From: Candidatus Omnitrophota bacterium
Lineage (GTDB): Bacteria > Omnitrophota > Koll11 > Zapsychrales > Fredricksoniimonadaceae
Reading direction: 5' to 3'
NCBI GenBank assembly: GCA_023247595.1
Contig: JAHFGF010000096.1
Location: 1-6,378 of the forward strand
DNA length: 6,378 nucleotides
The notes under the pieces: generated by a model
What the model saw: only the letters and a program-made list of their open reading frames with translations
Told to the model about the DNA's origin: nothing
Databases searched by the model: none
Translations under genes and position numbers: made by a program
Shown here: positions 1 to 6,378 of the stretch, piece by piece
Layout of the letters: each line of letters starts with the position of its first letter
Position numbering within the stretch: the stretch's first letter is position 1

Positions 1-1
1 A

Positions 2-700
2 AAAAAAGACATCCCAATTTACAGCTATACAGGGATTTTTATAGGCACTTTAATTCCTTTGTCGATTTTTACGCGCTTTGAGCTTACAAAAAATTGGGAA
101 CTTTTGTTTATTGTTATCGGTTTTCTCATGATCATGATGCTGCAATTCCGTCGGGCAGATACCCGTAACGCGATTGTGGGGCTTTCAACGACTTTGTTCG
201 GGGTTTTGTATGTGTCCTGGTTTTTTAGTTTTTTAGTAAAGATTCGCCTAATGCTGCCGGGTTTAGAAGGAGTTAAACTTTTAGCTTTTATTTTATTGGT
301 GACAAAATCCGGAGATATCGGGGCGCTATTAATTGGAAGCAAGTTTGGCAAACATCCGTTATTGCCTAAAGTCAGTCCGAACAAATCAATTGAAGGCGCT
401 GCCGGAAGTTTTTTATTTAGTATCATCACAGCTGTTCTTTGTAAATCGCTATTGCCGGAACTGCCGCATTTTTCCGTCATACACGTCTCTCTCATGGGCG
501 CGTTTTTTGGAGGTCTGGGGCAGTTGGGTGATCTTTCGGAATCGTTAATTAAGCGGGATTGCAATGTGAAAGACTCCGGTAAATTGCTCCCAGGCATGGG
601 CGGAGTGCTGGATGTGATTGACAGTCTATTGTTTTCGGCTCCGGCCTTTTATATGTATATGAGTTCAACATTGGATACGGTTCATCTCATTCATCCATGA
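2..700 (+). CDS. cdsA: Phosphatidate cytidylyltransferase (CDP-diglyceride synthase), 5' end missing
   Basis: CdsA makes CDP-diacylglycerol from phosphatidate and CTP in the inner membrane, the branch point for bacterial phospholipids. The frame is open from base 2, so the gene enters from the left. 232 codons are present, and against a usual length of about 270 roughly 40 N-terminal residues are probably missing. It is strongly hydrophobic, with about six or seven likely membrane segments. Family landmarks are TKSGDIGALLIG (fragment residues about 101-112), the KVSPNKSIEGA loop (about 123-133), and the C-terminal signature starting SLIKRDCNVKDSGK and running to GMGGVLDVIDS (bases 542-625). 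In that signature the usual H-G-G and D-R-x-D read M-G-G and D-V-I-D, while both aspartates and the KR...KD core remain. An apparent TTG start at base 59 is only an internal leucine codon, because homologous sequence continues upstream of it. The stop overlaps the dxr start (ATGA). The family call is secure. Confidence 0.93.
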   Translation, partial: KKDIPIYSYTGIFIGTLIPLSIFTRFELTKNWELLFIVIGFLMIMMLQFRRADTRNAIVGLSTTLFGVLYVSWFFSFLVKIRLMLPGLEGVKLLAFILLVTKSGDIGALLIGSKFGKHPLLPKVSPNKSIEGAAGSFLFSIITAVLCKSLLPELPHFSVIHVSLMGAFFGGLGQLGDLSESLIKRDCNVKDSGKLLPGMGGVLDVIDSLLFSAPAFYMYMSSTLDTVHLIHP

Positions 701-1845
701 AGAAAAAAAATATCGTTATCCTGGGCTCTACCGGTTCAATCGGCATTAATACGCTTAAGGTGATTGACCGTTACCGTGAACTTTTTAATGTGGTGGCCCT
801 GACGGCGTATCGTAACAGTAAGTTGCTCGTCAGCCAGGCGCGTAAATACGGGGCAAAATATATTGCTGTTTCGGATGCGGATATTCCGAGAGTCAAAGGA
901 ATGTTTTCATCTCATCCGCCCAAAGTCTGCAGCGTTTCAGAAGATTTGCCCATGCTGGCGTCATTGCCGTCGGCCGACATTGTTGTGATTGCCATGAGGG
1001 GAAGCGCTGCGTTGATGCCTTTTCTGGCTGCTGTCCGGGCGGGAAAAATAGTGGCTCCGGCTAATAAAGAAGCCTTGGTTGTGGCCGGCGATATTTTGAT
1101 GCAAGAGGCCAAAAAATTTAAAGCCACAATCATTCCGATAGATAGCGAACAAAGCGCAATCTTTCAATGCCTGCAAGGTCAAAAAAGGCAGGAGCTCAAA
1201 AAAGTTTTACTGACAGCTTCGGGTGGCGCGTTATTACGGGTGAGTGCTTCAAAGTTTAACCGACTGACCGTCAAACAGATTTTAAATCACCCGCGATGGA
1301 AGATGGGCCCGAAGATTACTGTTGATTCCGCGACGCTGATGAATAAAGGTTTTGAAGTTATAGAGGCGCAGAAGCTCTTTGGTTTGAACGCGGATGAAAT
1401 TAACGTGCTTGTCCATCCGGAAGCGATTATTCATTCCATGGTGGAATATGTGGACGGGTCAATTATGGCGCAGCTGGCCGTAACCGACATGCGCCTGCCT
1501 ATTCAATACGCGCTGACGTATCCTCATCGGATGAACACGTTGTTGCCTAGTTTGGATTTTTACAAATTAAAAGCGCTGACGTTTGAAAAGCCTGATCTCA
1601 AAAAATTTCCTGCGTTGGCTTTAGCGCTTTACGTGGCTAAAAAAGGAGGCAGTTTACCCTGCGTCTTAAATGCTGCGGATGAAATAGCTGTTGAGGCATT
1701 TTTAAAGAACGAAATACCATTTACGAAGATTTATGATGTCGTTGAACGCATTGTTTTAAAACATAAATTGATTCGCAATCCGGATTTGAATCAGATTTTA
1801 CAGGTTGATCTCTGGGCGCGCGAAGAAGCAAGGAACATACTCTAA
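697..1845 (+). CDS. dxr: 1-deoxy-D-xylulose 5-phosphate reductoisomerase
   Basis: This cytoplasmic enzyme (also IspC) converts 1-deoxy-D-xylulose 5-phosphate to 2-C-methyl-D-erythritol 4-phosphate with NADPH and a divalent metal, the committed step of the MEP isoprenoid pathway. The 382-residue product is close to the usual 380-400. The NADPH-binding GSTGSIG loop is at residues 10-16 and NKE at 123-125. The metal and substrate motif DSEQSAIFQ starts at 149, so D149 and E151 match E. coli D150 and E152. SGG is at 175-177 and HPRWKM at 198-203 (H198 and M203 match E. coli H209 and M214). The stretch 207-220 holds S211, N216, K217 and E220, matching S222, N227, K228 and E231 with a constant offset of 11. 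All expected catalytic residues are present. The ATG start gives an N-terminus that runs directly into the Rossmann strand. No Shine-Dalgarno precedes it, so translation is probably coupled to cdsA through the ATGA overlap. The stop shares one base with the rseP start. Confidence 0.97.
   Translation: MKKKNIVILGSTGSIGINTLKVIDRYRELFNVVALTAYRNSKLLVSQARKYGAKYIAVSDADIPRVKGMFSSHPPKVCSVSEDLPMLASLPSADIVVIAMRGSAALMPFLAAVRAGKIVAPANKEALVVAGDILMQEAKKFKATIIPIDSEQSAIFQCLQGQKRQELKKVLLTASGGALLRVSASKFNRLTVKQILNHPRWKMGPKITVDSATLMNKGFEVIEAQKLFGLNADEINVLVHPEAIIHSMVEYVDGSIMAQLAVTDMRLPIQYALTYPHRMNTLLPSLDFYKLKALTFEKPDLKKFPALALALYVAKKGGSLPCVLNAADEIAVEAFLKNEIPFTKIYDVVERIVLKHKLIRNPDLNQILQVDLWAREEARNIL
1830..1834 (+). 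promoter_or_regulatory. Ribosome binding site for rseP
   Basis: AAGGA lies inside the last codons of dxr, 10 bases before the rseP ATG at 1845. It supports that start, which overlaps the dxr stop as TAATG. The arrangement fits re-initiation or coupled translation from dxr. Confidence 0.6.
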
Positions 1846-2966
1846 TGGATACGATTATATTTTTGATTGTCTTAAGCGTGCTCATTCTTGTTCATGAATG
1901 GGGACATTTTATAACCGCTAAAAAATTGGGAGTAAAGGTAGAGCAGTTTGCTCTTGGAATGGGCAAGAAATTATTTTCGTTTATACACAACGGTACGGAA
2001 TTTCGATTGTGCGCTATTCCTCTGGGCGGTTATGTCAAGATGGCCGGAGATGAACGTAATCAGTGCAAAGGCGCGCCGGATGAATATTTTTCCAAATCCG
2101 TTGGGCACCGGTCGTTGATTGTCCTTATGGGTCCGGTTGTTAATATTGTTTTTGCCTATTTTTGCTTTTGTGCGGTGTTCATGATGGGTTATGTGGATAT
2201 GGATTTATCCAATCAGAAAATTGAAGCCCAGATTGGGGAAATCCTTGAAGGGTCTCCGGCGCAAAAAGCAGGGTTACTGATTAAGGATCGTGTCTTAGCC
2301 ATTGATGAAAAAGAAATCCTGAATTGGCCCGGCCTGCAGGATTATATAACCGAGTCCAAAGGTAATGAACTCGTTTTTACTGTGGAAAGGGAAGGCGCAG
2401 AGCTTAAGATTCCCGTCGTTCCTGAAATATACAAGCAAAAGGATATTTTCGGTAAGGATCATTCCACGCGAAGGGTCGGGGTTTCACCAATCAGAATTAA
2501 ATCAGCGGATGATATGGTGGTTGTCCGATACAGCTTTGGGGAAGCGCTGGTTAAGGCCGGTGAGGAATTATGGGACATTACTTTAAAAACCTATAAAGGC
2601 TTGTATGAAATGGCGATCGGCTTGCGTTCCGCCAAAGAAGCCATGGGGATTGTTGGTATTTTCTTTGTCATTAAATATGCCACTTCGGTAGGTTTTGCAT
2701 TTTTACTTCACATGGTTGGGGTGATTTCCGCTAGTTTGGCCATCTTTAACCTGCTTCCGATTATTCCTTTGGACGGCGGGCACTTGTTATTATTGGCGAT
2801 TGAAAAGATTCGCAAAAAGCCGCTTCCTCAGCAGGTGGAAGAATGGATTATGAAAATTGGATTCAGCCTCATTATTTTTCTGGCTTTATTTGTGTTTTAC
2901 GTTGATTTTGAAAGAATTGGACTTTTTGACCGGCTGACAAATATCTGGCATCGGTTGATTCCGTAA
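1845..2966 (+). CDS. rseP: RseP-type site-2 zinc metalloprotease (M50B family)
   Basis: This is an integral inner-membrane protease. Family members cut transmembrane segments of anti-sigma factors (RseA in E. coli) or remnant signal peptides, but the substrate here is unknown. The zinc motif HEWGH is at residues 17-21 in the first membrane segment. GGYVKMAGD (61-69), the membrane-associated loop after it, is conserved. A membrane segment starting GPVVNIVFA follows at about 96-115. One PDZ domain spans about 128-195, with GSPAQKAGL as its typical turn. The C-terminal membrane segments carry NLLPIIPLDGG (302-312), whose D310 is the third zinc ligand. The 373 residues and single PDZ match the shorter RseP/MmpA/RasP class rather than the two-PDZ E. 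coli protein (about 450). The short G-P-[VI]-[GS]-I motif common before the third membrane segment reads AMGIVGI here (266-272). The start is set by HEWGH lying 17 residues in, as is normal, and by an AAGGA 10 bases upstream. Confidence 0.95.
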   Translation: MDTIIFLIVLSVLILVHEWGHFITAKKLGVKVEQFALGMGKKLFSFIHNGTEFRLCAIPLGGYVKMAGDERNQCKGAPDEYFSKSVGHRSLIVLMGPVVNIVFAYFCFCAVFMMGYVDMDLSNQKIEAQIGEILEGSPAQKAGLLIKDRVLAIDEKEILNWPGLQDYITESKGNELVFTVEREGAELKIPVVPEIYKQKDIFGKDHSTRRVGVSPIRIKSADDMVVVRYSFGEALVKAGEELWDITLKTYKGLYEMAIGLRSAKEAMGIVGIFFVIKYATSVGFAFLLHMVGVISASLAIFNLLPIIPLDGGHLLLLAIEKIRKKPLPQQVEEWIMKIGFSLIIFLALFVFYVDFERIGLFDRLTNIWHRLIP

Positions 2967-2969
2967 GTT

Positions 2970-2988
2970 AAAATATCAGCTGAATTTT
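2970..2988 (+). repeat. Imperfect palindrome in the rseP-ATPase gap
   Basis: Arms AAAAT plus TCAG and CTGA plus ATTTT are complementary except for one extra A in the left arm. The symmetry centre has no loop, so it would form a poor RNA hairpin and looks more like a DNA-binding symmetry. It falls in the longest gap of the window, just upstream of the ATPase ribosome binding site. AT-rich sequence gives such symmetries by chance, so a function is not established. Confidence 0.25.
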
Positions 2989-2997
2989 CACTTTTTA

Positions 2998-3005
2998 AAG
3001 GAGAG
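2998..3005 (+). promoter_or_regulatory. Ribosome binding site for the CpaF/TadA ATPase
   Basis: AAGGAGAG is a strong Shine-Dalgarno sequence 8 bases before the ATG at 3014. It fixes that start and is the best match in the window, so this gene probably initiates independently rather than by coupling to rseP. Confidence 0.8.
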
Positions 3006-3013
3006 ATTAAAAC

Positions 3014-4282
3014 ATGGAACATGATGATATTAAATCAAGAATTCATCACTACTTGATTTCCAAGACGAATTTCTTGAAAGTTAAGGATTCTATGAGTGAG
3101 GATCATCTGCGCGTGTTCGTGGACAGCGCCATTATTGAGCTGTGTAAGGAACAAAAAATGGAGATGACCTTTGATGAGCGCGCCGCTATCATCCGCGAGC
3201 TCGTCAGCGCGGTCGTAAGCCTTGGTCCTATCCGCCCGTTGGTTGAAGATCCGACAATTACAGAAATCATGATTAACGGCCCCAAGCAGGTTTACATTCA
3301 GCGCCACGGAAAGATTGAACTGTGCGCTGTTCAATTTCGAAATCATGATGATTTGATGCATACCGTTCAGAAAATCTTAGCCAGCGCCACCACCAGCCGG
3401 CGCGTGGATGAATCTTCCCCATATGTTGATTTTTCACTGCCTGACGGTTCGCGCGTGAACGTTTTGCTTCCGCCTTGCGCCATGGTCGGGCCGGTCATTA
3501 CCATTCGAAAATATTTAAAAGAGTTAACCGGAATTGAAGATTTGATGGAAAAGAAAACGATCAACAAAGCCATGGCTGATTTTCTTGTTGCCGCCATTAA
3601 AGCTAAATTGAATATTGTGTTTTGCGGCGCGACCGGTTGCGGTAAAACAACGCTGTTAAACGTTTTGTCCGGGCATATTTCTAATCATGAACGCATCATC
3701 ACCATCGAAGACACAGCGGAACTTAGGCTCAGACAAGAACACGTCGTTGGTTTACAAGCCAAACCTGCCAACATTGAAGGCAAGGGGGCGGTGAGCATCA
3801 GAGATTTATTTATTAACTCTCTGCGTATGCGTCCGGACAGGATTATTGTCGGGGAAGTCCGCGGAGATGAAATTCTGGACATGGTGCAGTCCATTAGTTC
3901 AGGCCACTCTGGAGCGCTCGCTATCGTCCACGCCGATTCGCCGCAAGAATGTTTTAACCGAATGATTACCATGATGCTGATGTCTGGAATCCGCCTTTCG
4001 GGCGAGCAGATTCAGGAACAGCTGGCCAATGCTATTGATTTAATCGTTTATGCTGAGTTATATCTGGACGGTGTCCGTCGTGTGACCAATATTACTGATC
4101 TGGTTTCCATGAAAGACGGAAACGGTAAGATTGAATTAATCGATGTATTCACGTTCAAGCAAACACAAATTGATGACCATGGAAAAGTCCATGGCGATTG
4201 GGTTCTAAATCATCGACGGCCGTCATTTGCCAAGAAATTCGTTAAGTTAAATGTTCCGCTTCCAGCGGGAATGTTTGAGTAA
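3014..4282 (+). CDS. CpaF/TadA-type secretion (type II/IV secretion, Flp pilus) ATPase
   Basis: This is a cytoplasmic hexameric ATPase of the GspE/VirB11/PilT superfamily. CpaF/TadA members power assembly of Flp/Tad pili and related secretion machines at the inner membrane. The 422-residue product has the CpaF N-terminal domain with LGPIRPLVEDPTITEIMING at about 70-89, and no extra FHA domain. It then has Walker A GATGCGKTT (205-213), the Asp box IEDTAEL (231-237), Walker B RPDRIIVGEVRG (273-284), and a His box at 297-308 (GHSG...HAD, with H298 and H306). The family-typical tail ANAIDLIVYAEL...DGVRRVTNIT follows. The usual GHDG reads GHSG. The match is to CpaF/TadA rather than PilB/GspE, since the tetracysteine zinc motif of the latter is absent. 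No platform protein (TadB/TadC), pilin, secretin or prepilin peptidase lies nearby. The gene sits between rseP and proS, where ispG is often found, with its own strong ribosome binding site and only 14 bases before proS. The family is certain, but the machine it drives is not known. Confidence 0.92.
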   Translation: MEHDDIKSRIHHYLISKTNFLKVKDSMSEDHLRVFVDSAIIELCKEQKMEMTFDERAAIIRELVSAVVSLGPIRPLVEDPTITEIMINGPKQVYIQRHGKIELCAVQFRNHDDLMHTVQKILASATTSRRVDESSPYVDFSLPDGSRVNVLLPPCAMVGPVITIRKYLKELTGIEDLMEKKTINKAMADFLVAAIKAKLNIVFCGATGCGKTTLLNVLSGHISNHERIITIEDTAELRLRQEHVVGLQAKPANIEGKGAVSIRDLFINSLRMRPDRIIVGEVRGDEILDMVQSISSGHSGALAIVHADSPQECFNRMITMMLMSGIRLSGEQIQEQLANAIDLIVYAELYLDGVRRVTNITDLVSMKDGNGKIELIDVFTFKQTQIDDHGKVHGDWVLNHRRPSFAKKFVKLNVPLPAGMFE

Positions 4283-4287
4283 AAGGA
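4283..4287 (+). promoter_or_regulatory. Ribosome binding site for proS
   Basis: AAGGA starts just after the ATPase stop and lies 9 bases before the ATG at 4297. It selects this ATG over the out-of-frame ATG at 4302 and implies co-transcription with the ATPase. Confidence 0.65.
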
Positions 4288-4296
4288 TGCAGTTTT

Positions 4297-5556
4297 ATGT
4301 TATGGTCTAAATTTTTTATCCCGACGTCTAAAGAAATACCGATTGGAACGGAGGCGCTCAGCCATCAGCTATCGTTAAGGGCGGGATTGGTGCACATGCT
4401 ATCGGCCGGTGTTTATTGTTATTTGCCGTTGGGTTTGCGCGTTCTTAAACGGGTGGAAGATGTTATCCGTCAGGAAATGAATGCCGCCGGAGCCCACGAA
4501 TTATTTCTAACTTGCCTGCAGCCGATGGAATTATGGCAGCGTACCGGCCGCGATAAAACTCTCGCGGAGATCATGATCAAATTTAAGGATAATAAAGGCA
4601 AGCAGATGTGCCTTGGTCCGACGCATGAAGAAGTCATTACCGAAATAGTCAGGTCCTATGTCCAGTCGTACCGTCAGCTTCCAGTCACGCTGTATCAGAT
4701 TCAAAGTAAATTCCGTGATGAGTTAAGAACGCGTTTTGGAATTGTCCGGGCCTGTGAATTTATTATGAAAGATGCCTATAGTTTTGACACAAACAAAGAA
4801 GGCCTGAATAAAAATTATCAATTGATGTACGCGGCCTATAAAAATATTTTTAACCGCTGCGGTTTAAATCCCATTATTGTCGAGGCAGATTCCGGCGCTA
4901 TGGGCGGGGATCTTTCGCATGAATTTTTAATAACAGCTCCCATCGGAGAAGATCATGTTGTTGAGTGCTCATCCTGCGGTAATGCGCATGGATTAAAGGA
5001 AGATTTTAAAGAAAACGAAAAATGCAAAAAATGTTCTGACGGATTGATGGTCAAGAAAATAGCTATAGAGCTTGGTCATATTTTTCAATTGGGAACAAAG
5101 TACAGTGATGCCCTTCAGGCGCTGTATTTAGATGAAGATGGCAAACGAAAACCCATCATCATGGGATGTTATGGCATCGGGGTCAGCCGCATGATCGCGG
5201 CCATCATCGAGGCCAGCCATGATGATTCCGGAATCATTTGGCCCCGGGAAGTCGCTCCGTTTGATGCGGAAATCTTGCCGCTGCAAGTCACCGATGCCCA
5301 AAGCATGTCGCTCGCGATGAAATATTATGATGACTTAAGAAAAAACCGTTTGGATGTTTTATTAGATGACCGTGACGAGAGTGCCGGCCGCAAGTTTAAT
5401 GACGCGGATCTCATTGGCATTCCTTGGAAAATCATCATCGGTAAACGCAAGCTGGCGGAAGGGTCTGTGGAAATTAAGAATCGTAGAACGCAGGAAGTTT
5501 TGGTTGTTAATAAAGATCAAGTGGTTGCTAAAATGATGGAATTGCTGGCGAAGTAA
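4297..5556 (+). CDS. proS: Prolyl-tRNA synthetase, short form without the INS editing domain
   Basis: A class II aminoacyl-tRNA synthetase that charges tRNA-Pro in the cytoplasm. It has 419 residues, against about 570 in the usual bacterial form. Motif 1 is at about 37-66, starting AGVYCYLPLGLRVLKRVED. The bacterial GPTHEEV is at 107-113. Motif 2 is FRDE (139-142), followed by GIVRACEFIMKDAYSF (148-163). Motif 3 is GCYGIGVSR (290-298). The anticodon-binding domain is about 321-419 with GRKFNDADLIGIP (364-376). The missing part is the YbaK-like INS domain, which removes mischarged alanine and normally lies between GGDLSHEF (203-210) and ELGHIFQLGTKYS (258-270). Only about 47 residues join these here, and they carry C224-x2-C227 and C243-x2-C246, a possible zinc knuckle. 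Both catalytic and tRNA-binding parts look intact, so this is probably a natural compact enzyme and not a broken gene. It is similar in length to the INS-less alphaproteobacterial class. The stop shares one base with rimP. Confidence 0.95.
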   Translation: MLWSKFFIPTSKEIPIGTEALSHQLSLRAGLVHMLSAGVYCYLPLGLRVLKRVEDVIRQEMNAAGAHELFLTCLQPMELWQRTGRDKTLAEIMIKFKDNKGKQMCLGPTHEEVITEIVRSYVQSYRQLPVTLYQIQSKFRDELRTRFGIVRACEFIMKDAYSFDTNKEGLNKNYQLMYAAYKNIFNRCGLNPIIVEADSGAMGGDLSHEFLITAPIGEDHVVECSSCGNAHGLKEDFKENEKCKKCSDGLMVKKIAIELGHIFQLGTKYSDALQALYLDEDGKRKPIIMGCYGIGVSRMIAAIIEASHDDSGIIWPREVAPFDAEILPLQVTDAQSMSLAMKYYDDLRKNRLDVLLDDRDESAGRKFNDADLIGIPWKIIIGKRKLAEGSVEIKNRRTQEVLVVNKDQVVAKMMELLAK

Positions 5557-6020
5557 TGCTTACTCCTGAGGAATTAAAAAAAAATTTGCTTAAGCTGGCC
5601 CAGCCGATTTGTGATGAGGCTGGGATGGATTTGATTGAATTGAATGTCCGACGGCATGGAGGCGAAGTTGCGGTTCAGGTGTTGGCTGACCGTCCGGCTG
5701 GCGGCATATCGATGGAAGAATGTTCTTTTTTAAACCGTAAGCTTGTTGAAACGCTGGATGCCCAACTGGCTATTTCACAGGAATATTCTTTGGAAGTGTC
5801 TTCGCCGGGATTGGATCGGGCGTTGACAACGAAAAAAGATTTTTTAAGAGCTGTTCATCAGGAACTTCGATTTCATTTATCCGGCCCAGTGGGGGGCAAA
5901 CGCGAATATACCGGTATACTTACCCAAGTATCAGAAAGTACTGTTTTAGTAGAAACTCAAAAATACGGAGAAATCACAATACCGATCGGCAATATTTTAA
6001 AGGCTGTGCAGGTCTTTTGA
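5556..6020 (+). CDS. rimP: Ribosome maturation factor RimP
   Basis: RimP (formerly YhbC/P15a) binds the 30S subunit and helps its late assembly. The 154-residue product matches the family length of about 150. The N-terminal alpha/beta domain covers about 1-75, with GGISMEEC (49-56) in the place of the usual GGIT/S..DC. The family hallmark YSLEVSSPGLDR is at 77-88. The C-terminal SH3-like barrel is about 92-154, with YTGIL (118-122) and the closing I..I.KA. The start forms TAATG with the proS stop. No good Shine-Dalgarno is visible, so translation is probably coupled to proS. Its position directly before nusA is the classical bacterial arrangement and supports the call. Confidence 0.96.
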   Translation: MLTPEELKKNLLKLAQPICDEAGMDLIELNVRRHGGEVAVQVLADRPAGGISMEECSFLNRKLVETLDAQLAISQEYSLEVSSPGLDRALTTKKDFLRAVHQELRFHLSGPVGGKREYTGILTQVSESTVLVETQKYGEITIPIGNILKAVQVF

Positions 6021-6052
6021 TCTGAGCTTTGCATCGCCGATGAAAATAAGTT

Positions 6053-6060
6053 AGGAAGGA
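6053..6060 (+). promoter_or_regulatory. Ribosome binding site for nusA
   Basis: AGGAAGGA lies 6 bases before the ATG at 6067, in the 46-base gap after rimP. It is a strong Shine-Dalgarno and fixes the nusA start. No promoter-like hexamer pair or terminator hairpin was recognised in the gap. Confidence 0.75.
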
Positions 6061-6066
6061 AAAAAC

Positions 6067-6378
6067 ATGGAGACAGAATTATTGGCAATACTTGAACAAT
6101 TAGAGCGTGATAAGGGCATCGACAAGGAAACGCTTATCGCGGCGGTTGAAGCAGCGGTTGCCTCGGCAGCTAAAAAAGTATGGACGGTTGGCAAAGAAGA
6201 AGACGTGACAGCCAAATTAGACCGTAAATCCGGAAAAATTCGCGCTTATGCCGGAACTCAGGAAATCCGTTCAGATGAATTCGGTCGCATCGCCGCTCAG
6301 ACGGCAAAACAGGTGGTTATTCAGAAAATCCGTGAGGCTGAAAAGGATGTTATTTACAATGAATATCACGCACGCATC
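6067..6378 (+). CDS. nusA: Transcription termination/antitermination factor NusA, N-terminal part only
   Basis: NusA binds RNA polymerase through its N-terminal domain and modulates pausing, termination and antitermination. The gene runs off the right edge after 104 codons, so only the N-terminal domain is seen, and the S1 and KH domains lie outside. The start METELLAILEQLERDKGIDK, the helix LIAAVEAAVASAAKK (23-37), LDRKSGKIR (51-59) and EFGRIAAQTAKQV (71-83) followed by IQKIREAE (85-92) are clear NusA sequence. Between RKSG and QTAKQV there are only 21 residues. By memory of E. coli NusA there are about 53 in that stretch, so about 30 residues of the head region are absent without a frameshift. 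It follows rimP after a 46-base gap, the usual bacterial order, and infB would be expected downstream. Confidence 0.95.
   Translation, partial: METELLAILEQLERDKGIDKETLIAAVEAAVASAAKKVWTVGKEEDVTAKLDRKSGKIRAYAGTQEIRSDEFGRIAAQTAKQVVIQKIREAEKDVIYNEYHARI

Noticed and set aside
25..597. A 190-codon open frame on the - strand opposite cdsA
   Set aside because: It lies wholly over a well-supported cdsA, its product has no recognisable domain or membrane pattern, and it has the mixed composition of an antisense shadow.
2926..2974. TTGACC, CTGACA and TAAAAT hexamers before the ATPase that might form a promoter
   Set aside because: None of the -35-like hexamers is spaced 16-18 bases from a credible -10 hexamer, so no promoter is claimed.
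3035..3361. Open frames on the - strand over the ATPase gene (also 3367-3597 and 3685-3972)
   Set aside because: They lie opposite strongly conserved ATPase motifs and show no protein-family features of their own.
4177..4194. A perfect 7-base inverted repeat with a 4-base loop (CCATGGA / TCCATGG) inside the ATPase gene
   Set aside because: It lies in coding sequence encoding an ordinary DDHGKVHGD tail and has no U-run after it, so it is not a terminator. A short hairpin of this size can occur by chance.
4297..5556. Possible pseudogene or deletion artefact in proS because it is about 150 residues short
   Set aside because: The frame is open throughout, all three class II motifs and the anticodon domain are present, and INS-less ProRS enzymes of about this length are known.
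6021..6066. Search for a terminator, leader or small RNA in the rimP-nusA gap
   Set aside because: The 46 bases show no stable stem or U-run, only the nusA Shine-Dalgarno.

Overview
The window is a continuous run of housekeeping genes, all on the + strand and tightly packed. In order they are cdsA (5' end missing), dxr/ispC, rseP, a CpaF/TadA-type secretion ATPase, a short proS, rimP, and the start of nusA (3' end missing). No rRNA, tRNA, CRISPR array, insertion sequence or convincing rho-independent terminator was seen. No stretch without a gene is longer than 47 bases.

The genes look like one transcription unit. cdsA and dxr overlap by 4 bases (ATGA). dxr/rseP and proS/rimP each share one base (TAATG). 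The ATPase and proS are 14 bases apart. Only two gaps exist, rseP to the ATPase (47 b) and rimP to nusA (46 b), and each holds a good Shine-Dalgarno sequence but no clear promoter. The set joins phospholipid precursor synthesis (CdsA), isoprenoid precursor synthesis by the MEP pathway (DXR), intramembrane proteolysis (RseP), prolyl-tRNA charging (ProS), 30S maturation (RimP) and transcription elongation/termination (NusA). This is the familiar bacterial cluster cdsA-dxr-rseP-(ispG)-proS-rimP-nusA. The unusual member is the CpaF-like ATPase, which sits where many bacteria have ispG.

The source is a bacterium of moderate base composition, neither strongly AT- nor GC-rich, with the MEP pathway. 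The cluster order, the non-standard CdsA signature (GMGGVLDVID instead of the textbook HGG..DR.D form), the ProS without an editing insertion and the isolated Tad ATPase would fit an uncultured lineage such as Omnitrophota or another group near the PVC bacteria. That assignment is an inference from memory of such genomes and was not tested.

No clearly new multi-gene system is visible. The points most worth a second look are: (1) ProS lacks the editing domain and has a CxxC-x15-CxxC knuckle at the deletion site; (2) the CpaF/TadA ATPase sits inside a core operon without its usual partners; (3) the N-terminal domain of NusA is about 30 residues shorter than the E. coli form.
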